Assembly (NCBI GenBank): GCA_964481425.1
Contig: CAYZTM010000026.1
Coordinates: 1 to 53,293, forward strand
Reading direction: 5' to 3'
DNA: 53,293 bases
Source: MKUN01 sp964481425
GTDB lineage: Bacteria > Bacteroidota > Bacteroidia > Chitinophagales > Chitinophagaceae
This document shows positions 20,263 to 28,851 of the stretch, one piece after another. Under the pieces are notes generated by a model that saw only the letters and a program-made list of their open reading frames with translations, was not told the DNA's origin and ran no database searches. The stretch's first letter is position 1. Each line of letters starts with the position of its first letter. Position numbers and translations under genes: made by a program.

Positions 20263-21102
20263 TTATCCTACAGCTATACGCTTAAAGCCGGCAACGGTAA
20301 GATCTGCCTCTACCGATTTCAGGTAGTCGGCAACAGTTTTGCTATTGTCTTTTACGAAAGCCTGGGGCAACAAGGTATTCTCCTTAAAGAACTTGTTCAG
20401 CTTGCCCTGTGCTATCTTTTCTACCATATCACCGGTCTTGCCTTCAGCCAGTACTTGCTCTACAGCAATGGCTTTCTCGCGTTCCAGTGTTTCAGCGGCT
20501 ATATTGTCAGCATCTACAGCCAGCGGGTTCATGGCGGCTATCTGCATAGCAACGTCCTTACCTGCAGCAATCACGTTGTCGTTAGCAGGCTTGTTGAGGC
20601 CTACCAGCACACCGATGCGGTAACCTGCATGAATGTAAGGGACCACTGTAGGAGCAGTTACTGTTTCAAAGCGGATGATGTCTATCTTCTCACCTATCTT
20701 GGCTACGGTTTCCAGCAGTTTCTCAGCTATGGTAGCGCCCTGCATGGTTTGTGCTTTCAGTTCGTCAACAGTGGCAACCTTAGAGCTTAAAGCAATATCG
20801 GCTATCTCCTGTGCGAAGTCGATGAACTCCTGGTTCTTGGCAACGAAGTCGGTTTCAGAGCTGAGGTTTACGATAACGCCATAAGTATTGTCAGCAGAGG
20901 CTTTAGCAATGGCCACACCTTCTTTAGCTTCGCGGTCGCTGCGGTTGGCAGCTACTTTCTGGCCTTTCTTACGCAGGTAGTCGATAGCCTTTTCAAAATC
21001 GCCCTCACTCTCCACCAGTGCCTTGCGGCAATCCATCATACCCGCGCCGGTTTGCTGGCGCAGCTTGTTCACGTCGGCTGCAGATATTGTTACAGTACTC
21101 AT
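20263..21102 (-). CDS. tsf: Elongation factor Ts
   Basis: A 279-residue translation elongation factor Ts, the nucleotide-exchange factor for EF-Tu. The N-terminal UBA-like region carries the family signature VNKLRQQTGAGMMDCRKAL (residues 11-29), and the dimerisation core shows VNLSSETDFVAKN. It is last in the rplM-rpsI-rpsB-tsf operon, 110 bases behind rpsB, a larger gap than between the other genes and one that holds a hairpin and a weak promoter-like site. Confidence 0.97.
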   Translation of the reverse strand: MSTVTISAADVNKLRQQTGAGMMDCRKALVESEGDFEKAIDYLRKKGQKVAANRSDREAKEGVAIAKASADNTYGVIVNLSSETDFVAKNQEFIDFAQEIADIALSSKVATVDELKAQTMQGATIAEKLLETVAKIGEKIDIIRFETVTAPTVVPYIHAGYRIGVLVGLNKPANDNVIAAGKDVAMQIAAMNPLAVDADNIAAETLEREKAIAVEQVLAEGKTGDMVEKIAQGKLNKFFKENTLLPQAFVKDNSKTVADYLKSVEADLTVAGFKRIAVG

Positions 21103-21160
21103 TATAATTTCCTTTTTATTTAGGTTTTAAAAATAAAGGTGCAAAAATCGCATTTTATCA

Positions 21161-21186
21161 TTAAAGCCCCAAAAGAGGGGCTTTAA
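21161..21186 (-). terminator. Hairpin between rpsB and tsf (attenuator-like)
   Basis: A perfect 10-bp stem TTAAAGCCCC / GGGGCTTTAA with a 6-nt loop lies in the 110-base rpsB-tsf gap, without a good U-tract downstream. A CAAAAATC site (GATTTTTG on the minus strand, 7/8 of the -7 consensus) follows at 21142-21149. Together they suggest partial termination plus a second tsf start point. Confidence 0.5.
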
Positions 21187-21212
21187 GGCTCTATTAATAA
21201 TTCTTATATCAC

Positions 21213-22163
21213 TTAGCGTTTTACAGAAGGCCTGCTGCCACCGCCACCAGGGCGATTGCCGCCGGCGCCACCGCCACGGTTACCACCGGTACGGTTACCT
21301 GTACCGCGACCAGCGCCGGTACCTGTACCACGGCCGGCGCCTGTACCCGCACCTGCACCACGGCGGCTACGGCCTTTGCCGCCACCTTTACCGTCTTCTT
21401 CTTCTATATCCAGTCCGCGAAGCCTTTCATTGTTTTCTTCTTCCACTGTTTCTTCCTCTTCCTTCACCTGGCTACGTTCCTGCAGGCCTTCCATGATGGC
21501 TGCAGTGAGGTACTGGGTGATGATAGCTATCGATTTGGTAGCATCGTCATTCGATGGTATAGCGAAATCTACTTTGGTAGGATCGCTGTTGGTGTCAACC
21601 ATCGCCAGGGTTGTGATGCCCAGGCGTTTTGCTTCTGCAAGAGCAATGTGCTCATGGCTGATGTCAACGATGAACAAAGCTGCCGGAGTACGGGGCATCT
21701 GCGAGATACCACCCAGCACCTTTTCCATTTTTTCCTTGCTGCGGGTCAGGGTCAGGCGTTCTTTTTTGGTTACGCTGTCCATAGTGCCGTCCTGCAGCAT
21801 TTTCTCGATGCTCTGCATCTTCTTTACGCTCTTGCGGATGGTAGAGAAGTTGGTAAGCATGCCACCCAGCCAGCGCTCGGTAACGAAAGGCATGTTCACC
21901 TTTGCAGCAGCCTCGGCCACTATTTCCTTAGCCTGCTTCTTGGTAGCTACGAACATGATCTTCTTACCGCTCTTAGCGATAGACTTCAGTGCGGCAGCAG
22001 CTTCGTCAAGGCCATCAATTGTTTTGTTGAGGTCTATTATATGGATGCCGTTCTTTTCAGCAAAGATGTACGGCAGCATTTTGGGATTCCACTTCTTCTT
22101 AAGGTGGCCAAAATGTACACCAGCTTCAAGTAATTGCTGGTGCAGGCTTTTATTTTCTTCCAT
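21213..22163 (-). CDS. rpsB: 30S ribosomal protein S2 with long Gly/Arg-rich C-terminal extension
   Basis: A 316-residue S2. Residues about 1-230 are the normal S2 fold (LLEAGVHFGHLKKKWNPKMLPYIF at the start, FVATKKQAKEIVAEAA, RWLGGMLTNF, ALFIVDISHEHIALAEAKRLGI). After an acidic linker (about 231-258) comes a tail of about 55 residues made almost only of Gly, Arg, Ala, Thr, Asn and Pro in GTGAGRG and NRGGG units. E. coli S2 has 241 residues, so the tail is extra. Third gene of the operon, 45 bases behind rpsI. Confidence 0.97.
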   Translation of the reverse strand: MEENKSLHQQLLEAGVHFGHLKKKWNPKMLPYIFAEKNGIHIIDLNKTIDGLDEAAAALKSIAKSGKKIMFVATKKQAKEIVAEAAAKVNMPFVTERWLGGMLTNFSTIRKSVKKMQSIEKMLQDGTMDSVTKKERLTLTRSKEKMEKVLGGISQMPRTPAALFIVDISHEHIALAEAKRLGITTLAMVDTNSDPTKVDFAIPSNDDATKSIAIITQYLTAAIMEGLQERSQVKEEEETVEEENNERLRGLDIEEEDGKGGGKGRSRRGAGAGTGAGRGTGTGAGRGTGNRTGGNRGGGAGGNRPGGGGSRPSVKR

Positions 22164-22208
22164 TTGAATAATTTCTTGTCGGTTAAATAATTAAGTACCA
22201 GCCAGCGA

Positions 22209-22598
22209 TTAACGTTTAGAGAACTGGAAGCTGCGGCGCGCTTTGCGTTTACCGAATTTCTTACGTTCTACAGAACGGGGGTCGCGCGTCATCAGGCCTT
22301 GTTTCTTCAGTGCCGGACGATAGTCTGCACTTACATCGCACAGCGCGCGGGCAATGGCCATCTTTATAGCTTCGGCCTGTCCTTTGGGGCCGCCACCCTG
22401 CACATTCACCACTATATCAAAAGCAGCAGTGGCATCAACCGTTTTCAACGGCAGTTCCACCTGGTTCTGCAAGTACATGATCGGAAAATATGCTTTGTAC
22501 TCTTTGTCATTAACCGTGATGTTGCCGCTGCCTTTGCTCATGTATACACGAGCTACAGCTTCTTTACGGCGACCAACGGCATTTTTTTGTTTTTCCAT
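22209..22598 (-). CDS. rpsI: 30S ribosomal protein S9
   Basis: A 129-residue S9. It starts EKQKNAVGRRKEAVARVYM, has the conserved GGGPKGQAEAIKMAIARAL segment and ends with the basic tail KKFGKRKARRSFQFSKR that reaches the P-site tRNA in the small subunit. Second gene in the operon, 29 bases behind rplM. Confidence 0.98.
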   Translation of the reverse strand: MEKQKNAVGRRKEAVARVYMSKGSGNITVNDKEYKAYFPIMYLQNQVELPLKTVDATAAFDIVVNVQGGGPKGQAEAIKMAIARALCDVSADYRPALKKQGLMTRDPRSVERKKFGKRKARRSFQFSKR

Positions 22599-22627
22599 TT
22601 ATATTGAATGGTTTTTGCTATTTGGAA

Positions 22628-23071
22628 TTAGAATTTTAATTCTTTCGGTTGTTGTGCTTTGTGCGGGTGCTCGGCAGTTTCGTAAACGAACAGTTTCTTC
22701 ACCATGGCACGGCCCAGGCGATTTTTAGGCAGCATACCTTTTACGGCGCGCTCTATCATCAGGTTGGGGCGACGGTTGATCAGTTCTTTGGCAGTTTCTA
22801 TCTTCTGCCCGCCGGGATAACCGGAAAATGTTTGGTATTCCTTATCCTCCAGTTTGTTACCGGTAAGCACCGCTTTGCCGGAGTTTACCACGATCACATA
22901 GTCACCGCAGTCGAAATGGGGTGTATAATAAGCCTTGTTCTTGCCGCGCAGTATATGGGCGATCTTCGAGCTCATACGGCCCAGTGTTTGGTTGGTAGCG
23001 TCTACTACATACCAGTCACGCTTCACGATCTTTTCGTTGGCCGATTGTGTTTTAAAACTAAGATGTCTCAT
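22628..23071 (-). CDS. rplM: 50S ribosomal protein L13
   Basis: A 147-residue L13 with the family features WYVVDATNQTLGRMSSKIAHILRGKNK, the GDYVIVVN strand and GMLPKNRLGRAM. It is an early-assembling 23S rRNA-binding protein. First gene of the rplM-rpsI-rpsB-tsf operon, behind a perfect -7 element and a leader of roughly 70 nt that may carry feedback control by L13. Confidence 0.98.
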   Translation of the reverse strand: MRHLSFKTQSANEKIVKRDWYVVDATNQTLGRMSSKIAHILRGKNKAYYTPHFDCGDYVIVVNSGKAVLTGNKLEDKEYQTFSGYPGGQKIETAKELINRRPNLMIERAVKGMLPKNRLGRAMVKKLFVYETAEHPHKAQQPKELKF

Positions 23072-23149
23072 TTATTGGTCGATATTTTATTAAATGCCTG
23101 CCTGTCAAGGTTTTCAGCCCCTACCGGCAAGTTTTTGATTTTGGGAGGG

Positions 23150-23157
23150 CAAAGGTA
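23150..23157 (-). promoter_or_regulatory. -7 promoter element (TACCTTTG) of the rplM operon
   Basis: Plus-strand CAAAGGTA is a perfect TAnnTTTG on the minus strand, with a CTTG -33-like site 20 bases further upstream (23178-23181). The implied leader (about 23072-23143) is long enough for an L13 autoregulatory structure of the kind described for other Bacteroidia; no structure was folded here. Confidence 0.7.
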
Positions 23158-23310
23158 TGCTTAGGCTTTGAAACGGACAAGAAATTTATTAAAAAAATTT
23201 GGCCTGTAGTCATAATTGATTGATAATCAGTAAAATTTTCTCCATTAATTTTTTATTAGCCCCTAAACTTTGACGATTTTTGCTGGTGGGCTGCTTCCTG
23301 TGTCCGGCCT

Positions 23311-23318
23311 TATATTTG
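23311..23318 (+). promoter_or_regulatory. -7 promoter element (TATATTTG) for the small OmpA-type gene
   Basis: Perfect TAnnTTTG match 16 bases before the ATG at 23335. Confidence 0.6.
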
Positions 23319-23334
23319 TTATGGTTATACTCGT

Positions 23335-23847
23335 ATGAAGTCAAGGTTTTTTTTAATATTTCTTTTGCTCTGCTCTATCCCCCGCCTTGAAGCGCAGGTA
23401 GTTGATGGGGATGGGGATGGCATTGCAGATAGTACCGACGGCTGCCCTTATATTGCAGGCCCCGCCCAGTATAATGGCTGCCCCGGCATGCCGCTTGATG
23501 TACCATGGGCCGGCGGACATATATATTTTGCTCCCGCCAGTGCCGCGCTAAACGCTGCCGGCAGGGCAAGCCTCGATGAACTGCGGAGAACAGCTCATGC
23601 TGATACTGCTTTATTCATATACCTATATGGTCATACAGATAATATAGGCAGCATAGCTGCCAACAGGCGCTTATCGCAAAGACGGGCCGATGAGTGCCGC
23701 AAGTACCTGGTGGCCCATGGCATAGCGCCTTACAGGGTGATGGCATACGGGTATGGCGAGGAGGCGCCGCTGGAAAACAACAATACGCCATCTGACCGCA
23801 GGAAAAACAGGTGCGTGGTACCCGGCTTGAAAAAATTCAAAAAATAA
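23335..23847 (+). CDS. Small secreted OmpA-domain protein with one TSP3-like repeat
   Basis: A 170-residue exported protein. Residues 1-20 are a signal peptide ending LEA-Q. One TSP3-like calcium repeat (DGDGDGIADSTDGCP, GCPG) is followed at about residues 60-165 by an OmpA/MotB-type peptidoglycan-binding domain (LYGHTDNIGSIAANRRLSQRRADECRKYL, GYGEEAP). It looks like the last TSP3 unit plus OmpA domain of the 17-19 kb protein without the barrel, so it is a periplasmic cell-wall-binding protein. Its partner is unknown. Confidence 0.88.
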   Translation: MKSRFFLIFLLLCSIPRLEAQVVDGDGDGIADSTDGCPYIAGPAQYNGCPGMPLDVPWAGGHIYFAPASAALNAAGRASLDELRRTAHADTALFIYLYGHTDNIGSIAANRRLSQRRADECRKYLVAHGIAPYRVMAYGYGEEAPLENNNTPSDRRKNRCVVPGLKKFKK

Positions 23848-23854
23848 GCGGCCT

Positions 23855-25048
23855 TTAGAAACTGTTGATGAAATCTTCGAAGGCGGCATCCTGCGATTGC
23901 TTGTTGTACTGTGCCTTCCGCAACTGTTTGCAGTTAACACGCATCACATTGTATTCATCCTCATTCATCGCCACAAATTGCTTTATGTTGTTTTCGAGTG
24001 CTTCATAGTCCGCCGGGTTGCTTACCCAGCCGATGCGTCCCTCGCGCACGATACGGGCCCCTTCGCCATTACCGCTGAAGAAGACCGGTATGGCATTCGA
24101 CATGGCCATGAAGATCTTGGAGGGCACCGCGCCGTGGATGTGTGTGCGCAGGGGCACCATGGTAGCATGGTAATCGCTAAGCATACGCGGCACTTCTGCC
24201 GCCGGTATCGACTCGTGGTAATATATATTACGCTGTGGCTGTGCCGCTATCAGCTGCTGTATCTTTTCCTTTTCGTAGCCATCTCCATATATATGGAATT
24301 CTACCCCAAGCGCACCGAAGTCAATATTGCTGCATACATCATACAGGCCCTGTGCTATACCCAGCAGGCCGGCATATACTATCTTCTTTCTGCCCTCCGG
24401 TCGGGGCTTGTGTATATAAGGTGATGTTTCCTGAAGGTTGCGGTACAGGAATTCCTTCTTAGGCTCAGGCTGCAGTTTTTTGATGTGGTCCAGTATCTCC
24501 ATCGACTGGCCGATGTAAGCATCCGACAGCCGGTACATGCGTTTTTCTATCCACTCAAGGAACCGGTAAAAGGCACCCTTTTTTATGGCTTCGAGTTCCA
24601 GGGCCGAGAGGGGCCAGAGGTCACTTACGTTGAGGATGGTTTTCGCTCCTGCTATGCGCGATATGATGATGCCTGCATAACCTGATAGTAAAGGTGGAGA
24701 GCTTACGATCACCTTACCCGGGCGTTTTACGAACAGGTAAGGCAGGCCCAACAGGTATAGAGAGATCGTATAGGAGAACATACTGGCTATACGCACAAAT
24801 GCCTTTTTGGAATTGGAGGGGTATATCCAGAGCCGGGTGATATTAATACCGTCACTGTGCTCTTTTTGCACCAGCTTGCCCCTGAAAGAGGGGAAGATCC
24901 TGCCCAGCGGGTAGTTGGGCATGGCCGTTATCACCTCTACCTCGTGGCCATGGTCGCGTAGCATACAGGCAAGGTTATAGATACGCGTAGGCGCCGCCCC
25001 TTTTTCAGGCGGGTAAGAGATACATATAATAGCTATCTTCTTGCCCAT
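23855..25048 (-). CDS. GT4-type glycosyltransferase, WcaI-like
   Basis: 397 residues from MGKKIAI at 25048; an ATG 9 codons upstream lies inside a perfect hairpin and would add an unusual leader. The N-terminal Rossmann domain starts KKIAIICISYPPEKGAAPTRIYNLA and the C-terminal domain has KIVYAGLLG, IYGDGYEKEKI, and MVPLRTHIHGAVPSKIFMAMSNAIPVFF with the acceptor-side GEG. This matches retaining GT4 enzymes near the colanic-acid WcaI group that build surface polysaccharide. It stands alone, without a glycan cluster around it. Confidence 0.88.
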   Translation of the reverse strand: MGKKIAIICISYPPEKGAAPTRIYNLACMLRDHGHEVEVITAMPNYPLGRIFPSFRGKLVQKEHSDGINITRLWIYPSNSKKAFVRIASMFSYTISLYLLGLPYLFVKRPGKVIVSSPPLLSGYAGIIISRIAGAKTILNVSDLWPLSALELEAIKKGAFYRFLEWIEKRMYRLSDAYIGQSMEILDHIKKLQPEPKKEFLYRNLQETSPYIHKPRPEGRKKIVYAGLLGIAQGLYDVCSNIDFGALGVEFHIYGDGYEKEKIQQLIAAQPQRNIYYHESIPAAEVPRMLSDYHATMVPLRTHIHGAVPSKIFMAMSNAIPVFFSGNGEGARIVREGRIGWVSNPADYEALENNIKQFVAMNEDEYNVMRVNCKQLRKAQYNKQSQDAAFEDFINSF

Positions 25049-25070
25049 GTGGCCATTAATGCGAAAATAA

Positions 25071-25093
25071 ACCATGCTGTGCTACAGCATGGT
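25071..25093 (-). promoter_or_regulatory. Perfect hairpin in the leader of the glycosyltransferase gene
   Basis: ACCATGCTGT and its exact reverse complement are separated by GCT, a 10-bp stem with a triloop, 23 bases before the start at 25048 and downstream of the -7 element at 25127. There is no U-tract. It could be a translational or transcript-stability control element, or a protein-binding site. Confidence 0.6.
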
Positions 25094-25126
25094 CAATACA
25101 CGTTTACGCATGTGTACAAAACGTCA

Positions 25127-25134
25127 CAAATATA
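25127..25134 (-). promoter_or_regulatory. -7 promoter element (TATATTTG) for the glycosyltransferase gene
   Basis: Plus-strand CAAATATA, a perfect match on the minus strand, about 78 bases before the start; the implied leader contains the hairpin at 25071-25093. Confidence 0.55.
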
Positions 25135-25168
25135 ATAGCTTAAATGCTAACGCTTCCTTAACAGCTTG

Positions 25169-26977
25169 TTAATACGGTACATTCTCAGGCAGTGTATATT
25201 TCCGGCCTTTGTTTTGTTCTTTCAGCCAGCTTACCAGTGGCTGAAAGTAGTCCAGCATGGCCTTTGCGTTCAGTTCATCCCCGGTAGATTCCTTCAGTAC
25301 CACTCTCCAGTCCTTGGATGCACCGGGATACATGATCTTACGGATGAAGTCGCCCACCTCTTTATGTCCATAATAATTGGTGGCACGTGGGTCCTGGTGC
25401 AGTATGTCTTTGGCTATATGGTTGTGCAGCTGGTAGAGCAGCACATAAGAAAGTGCATAATCATAATACTGTGCAGGGTCGTCGTTGATATGTGTTTTTG
25501 TAGCTGCATCGCAGTATTCCTCACCACGTGGCGATGGAGGTACAATGCCCTGGTATTTTTTGGCCAGCGCCCACCAGGCTTCGTTGAACTTGTCAGCGGG
25601 CAGGTTGTCCACATACAGCTCTTTCTCAAAATTGCTCATCGTGCCTGATGAGAAAAAGATGAATACCACTGAGTTAAGCGCCTCTTTCAGCAGGGCTTGT
25701 ATGCTGTCGGTCTTTGCATTGCCATCTATTAGGCCGCGGCCCGCGAGGAAAGGCTTTTGCATGGCTGCAAGGCCCATCATAGTGCCCAGCGCTTCGTGGT
25801 AGGCACGGTTGGCGCCCTGCCGCAACAGTGGTGGTACATCGGGATTGGTATAAGTAAGGTAGTAGTATATATGTCCCAGCTCATGGTGTGCGGTCTCGAA
25901 CCATTCTGCATTTGGCTCTACGCTCATCAGGCTGCGCACATCGTGGTTCAGGTCCATATGCCAGGCCGATGCGTGGTTGTTCTTTTTCACGCTTGAGTCA
26001 GCAGGATAAGGGTAAAGGCTCGATTTGTCCCAGAAGGTCTGCGGCAGCTTGGGGAAGCCAAGGCTCACATACATGTCCTCACCATCTTTTACGATCCATT
26101 CTGCGCTCTTGTTCTTCAGCACACTGTCCAGGTTCACACCCTCCACTGTTACTGCAGAGCTCCAGTCCTGTCCCCAGCGGTTGGGCAGCCAGTGTGCGGG
26201 CAGGTAATCGGGCACATCCATCACACCATATTTTTTGGCCATCTCGTAGCGCATCCAGGTATGCAGCTCGCGGTACAGCGGGTATAGCTCGCGCATCAGG
26301 CGGTCCATGGTCTGCATCATCTCGTCGGTCGTCATGCCATAGTCCGATACCTGGTAGGTAAAAAAGTCATGGTAGCCTAAGGCCTGCACGGTCTTGTTGC
26401 GTAGCTCACGCAGGTTCACCAGCCCGGGCTTCAGCACTTTGCCCACTTCCTTGCTGGCCTCCCACGCTGCCAGGCGGCTGTTCACATTGGTCTCTTTCTT
26501 CAGTACATCATCAATGTCATTGGTGCTCACCTTCTTGCCGTCCAGCATATACTGGAAGCCGTACAGTTTTTGTATCTGCTCGTTCTCGGCCTTGATGCGT
26601 TGCTTTACGAGGTCGGGAATGGTCTGCGGGTTATTGGCAGCAGAATAGAGTATGTATTGCAGTTCCTTTTTTTGTATCTGGTTGAGCTTTGAGCTGTCCG
26701 CAAGATACTTGCGTGCGTTCTCAATATTATCCTTACTGCCTGTGAACACTGCCAGGTTCTCGTCGGCCTTTTGCGCGGCAGTAGTATTGGTCGAGTCACC
26801 CGGTATTATTTCCGTATTTGCTTTCCACTGTGCTTCCTGGTCGGCTGTATAAAGCTTCACATAGTCGTTGGTGTACTGGTCTATGAACTTTTGTGCGTCG
26901 CCGGCATTACCGCCGCCGCCATTGCATGATGCCAGCATGATCGAGGCCACTGCCATCATGGAAAGGATGTACTTCAT
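25169..26977 (-). CDS. M2-family peptidyl-dipeptidase, lipoprotein
   Basis: A 602-residue zinc metallopeptidase of the angiotensin-converting-enzyme (M2) family. The signal ends in a lipobox (VASIMLASC, Cys 18), so it is a lipid-anchored envelope protein. The catalytic HExxH is H365-E366-L-G-H369, with the third zinc ligand Glu395 in RAYHEALG, the expected spacing. The rest is helical as in M2 enzymes, and length is close to a single ACE domain. It would release dipeptides from oligopeptide C termini. The next minus-strand gene upstream is an M28 peptidase, so peptide use may be shared. Confidence 0.94.
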   Translation of the reverse strand: MKYILSMMAVASIMLASCNGGGGNAGDAQKFIDQYTNDYVKLYTADQEAQWKANTEIIPGDSTNTTAAQKADENLAVFTGSKDNIENARKYLADSSKLNQIQKKELQYILYSAANNPQTIPDLVKQRIKAENEQIQKLYGFQYMLDGKKVSTNDIDDVLKKETNVNSRLAAWEASKEVGKVLKPGLVNLRELRNKTVQALGYHDFFTYQVSDYGMTTDEMMQTMDRLMRELYPLYRELHTWMRYEMAKKYGVMDVPDYLPAHWLPNRWGQDWSSAVTVEGVNLDSVLKNKSAEWIVKDGEDMYVSLGFPKLPQTFWDKSSLYPYPADSSVKKNNHASAWHMDLNHDVRSLMSVEPNAEWFETAHHELGHIYYYLTYTNPDVPPLLRQGANRAYHEALGTMMGLAAMQKPFLAGRGLIDGNAKTDSIQALLKEALNSVVFIFFSSGTMSNFEKELYVDNLPADKFNEAWWALAKKYQGIVPPSPRGEEYCDAATKTHINDDPAQYYDYALSYVLLYQLHNHIAKDILHQDPRATNYYGHKEVGDFIRKIMYPGASKDWRVVLKESTGDELNAKAMLDYFQPLVSWLKEQNKGRKYTLPENVPY

Positions 26978-27010
26978 TGTGTGTAAATTTTTATAAAAGT
27001 AACGATTTTA

Positions 27011-28309
27011 TCATTGGTTCAACCGCTGTGCAAAGTCGATCAGCAGTTTCGATAATGCAGGGATATTGGTCATGGTAAGTGCATCGGCCTTATCGAAAAT
27101 ATCGTGGTAAAATCCTTTACCGCCATTTGTATATATAAAGAACGAAGGCACACCGGCTTCCGTAAAATAATAGTGATCGCTATTGGCAGCCTTGCCCCTG
27201 CTTTTTACATCGGGCAGGTATTTGCCTGCACTGTTCAAATTTTGCAACAACGAAAATTCTTTCGGGAATTCCGTAGCGTTCACCACCGTTACGCCATTCG
27301 TTGCATCGCCCATGATGTCGAGATTGGTAAGGAAGCGTATGCGCTCCAGCGGTATCATGGGATGCTCTGTGAAATAATGGGAGCCCAGCAATCCCGCCTC
27401 CTCGCCACTGAAGGCCATGAAGACCATGGTATAATGCTGTGGGTGCTGCGCAAAATAATTGGCCAGGTAAAGCATCATCGCCGTGCCGCTGGCATTATCG
27501 CTGGCACCGGGGAACATAGCTTGCTTGCCCATCATGCCCAGGTGATCGTAGTGGGCCGAGAACACGATATAGCTATCCACCGCGCCCGGCACCATACCTA
27601 TGATATTTTCATTCACATTCTTCGCTTCAGGCAGCAGTACACTATGCACGCTCACTGTTGCACGCCAGGCATGGCGTAGCAGGGCCGTATCCTCAACATA
27701 AAAAGCGGTGGCTTTCATAGTATCTGTAGCTACATCCCAGGTTAGTTTGCCGTGCTGCGGTATGATGTAGCAACCCTTGGGCAGTGAGCGGGCAAAGTAG
27801 CGGCTGCGTATATGCATGCGCTTGCAGAAGCTGTCCACATTCTTCAGCAGGTGCACCTGGTCGCTGCGCCAGGAGCTTATTTTCTTATTCCAGTGGGCCG
27901 TATCTTTTATACGCGCCATATCCACATGGTGTATCCATTTCTTTTCTTCATGAAAAGACCTGCTGGCTACATCTATGATATAGTCGGCACCGGGCACCAG
28001 TTCTTTCTTACCCATCTTAAGCATCATATCATCGGGGAAGGTATTGACCGGGAAGCTGTACCGCTGCACATAGGTGCTGTCCACCATCGGTTTCAGCCCC
28101 ATTTCCTTGAAGCGTCGCTCCAGGTAATGGGCTGCTTTGTCGTGCCCCTTGCCCGCATAACCACGGCCCTTCATATTGGCTGCACTAAGTGTACTTATCT
28201 CATGCTTTAGCCATCGTAGCTCTTTAGGGCTTTCTTTTTGGGCCGCCGCCATAATGGGGAGCCCCAGTAATCCTATGGTATATATACAGCTTTTATACAG
28301 GTTCATCAT
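27011..28309 (-). CDS. M28-family zinc aminopeptidase, secreted
   Basis: A 432-residue exported peptidase. The signal peptide ends about residue 23 (IMAAA-Q). The cocatalytic di-zinc ligands of M28 are all visible in order: His in FSAHYDHLG, Asp in GASDNASGT, Glu-Glu in FSGEEAGLLGS, Asp in LDIMGD and His in NSDHYYF. It removes N-terminal amino acids from peptides. Two adjacent Met codons (28309 and 28306) are possible starts. It lies 33 bases upstream of the M2 gene on the same strand, so the two may be co-transcribed. Confidence 0.93.
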   Translation of the reverse strand: MMNLYKSCIYTIGLLGLPIMAAAQKESPKELRWLKHEISTLSAANMKGRGYAGKGHDKAAHYLERRFKEMGLKPMVDSTYVQRYSFPVNTFPDDMMLKMGKKELVPGADYIIDVASRSFHEEKKWIHHVDMARIKDTAHWNKKISSWRSDQVHLLKNVDSFCKRMHIRSRYFARSLPKGCYIIPQHGKLTWDVATDTMKATAFYVEDTALLRHAWRATVSVHSVLLPEAKNVNENIIGMVPGAVDSYIVFSAHYDHLGMMGKQAMFPGASDNASGTAMMLYLANYFAQHPQHYTMVFMAFSGEEAGLLGSHYFTEHPMIPLERIRFLTNLDIMGDATNGVTVVNATEFPKEFSLLQNLNSAGKYLPDVKSRGKAANSDHYYFTEAGVPSFFIYTNGGKGFYHDIFDKADALTMTNIPALSKLLIDFAQRLNQ

Positions 28310-28316
28310 AGCGCTG

Positions 28317-28324
28317 CAAATTTA
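28317..28324 (-). promoter_or_regulatory. -7 promoter element (TAAATTTG) close to the M28 start
   Basis: Plus-strand CAAATTTA, perfect match, only 7 bases before the ATG. If used, the transcript would be leaderless or nearly so. Confidence 0.5.
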
Positions 28325-28371
28325 CAGGAATGTAAATTGACATACGGATATTAAGCAGTTGATTAAATATA

Positions 28372-28399
28372 AAAAGGGCTGCCAAACGGCAGCCCTTTT
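28372..28399 (-). terminator. Intrinsic terminator of the glycine-zipper gene
   Basis: A perfect 12-bp stem (AAAAGGGCTGCC and complement) with the loop AAAC; in the minus direction the stem ends in a T-run. 36 bases past the stop at 28435. Confidence 0.85.
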
Positions 28400-28434
28400 A
28401 TTTGTATATGGTCGGTAAGCGTACTTACCTGCTG

Positions 28435-28851
28435 TTAGTATCCGCCGTACCCGTTATTGTAGTTCGCGCGACGGCCACAGTTGTCATAGCCTTCATTATA
28501 CCTGCGCTCGCGCCTGTTGCGCTCATTGTAGTACCTGTCGCGTTCATTATAATACCTGTCACGCCTGTCGCGGTCACGGTAATAGCCCTGGTTCTGTGTG
28601 TACACTACGCGTGTGCGCCCGTTCATCTGTTGGTTACTGGCCAGGTAGCCTATGCCGGCGCCTATCAGTCCGCCAACGGCAGCACCTGCTGCAGGATTAT
28701 ATTTATTGATGGCTGCGCCTGTCAGTGCGCCTATACCTGCACCTATTATTGCGCCTGCTGCACCATTGTTACGGCCCTGGGCCATCGCTTCGTTGTTCAT
28801 GCCCATCATCGTGATGGCGCCTATCATTGTTGCAAAAAATATCTTTTTCAT
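28435..28851 (-). CDS. Glycine-zipper (YMGG-like) envelope protein
   Basis: 138 residues from MKKIFFATM at 28851; the open frame extends 44 codons further but the signal peptide (ends EAMA-Q) fixes this start. Residues about 28-70 are a glycine zipper (GAAGAIIGAGIGALTGAAIN and GAAVGGLIGAGIGYLA) that can insert in a membrane, as in the rickettsial 17-kDa antigen and SlyB groups. The C-terminal half is a run of RDRRDRYYNER-type Arg/Tyr/Asn repeats with no known fold. Probably outer-membrane or periplasmic; function unknown. Confidence 0.85.
   Translation of the reverse strand: MKKIFFATMIGAITMMGMNNEAMAQGRNNGAAGAIIGAGIGALTGAAINKYNPAAGAAVGGLIGAGIGYLASNQQMNGRTRVVYTQNQGYYRDRDRRDRYYNERDRYYNERNRRERRYNEGYDNCGRRANYNNGYGGY

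Noticed and set aside
21256..22167. 303-codon plus-strand frame rich in Pro, Val and Arg
   Set aside because: Antisense shadow of rpsB and its Gly/Arg tail.
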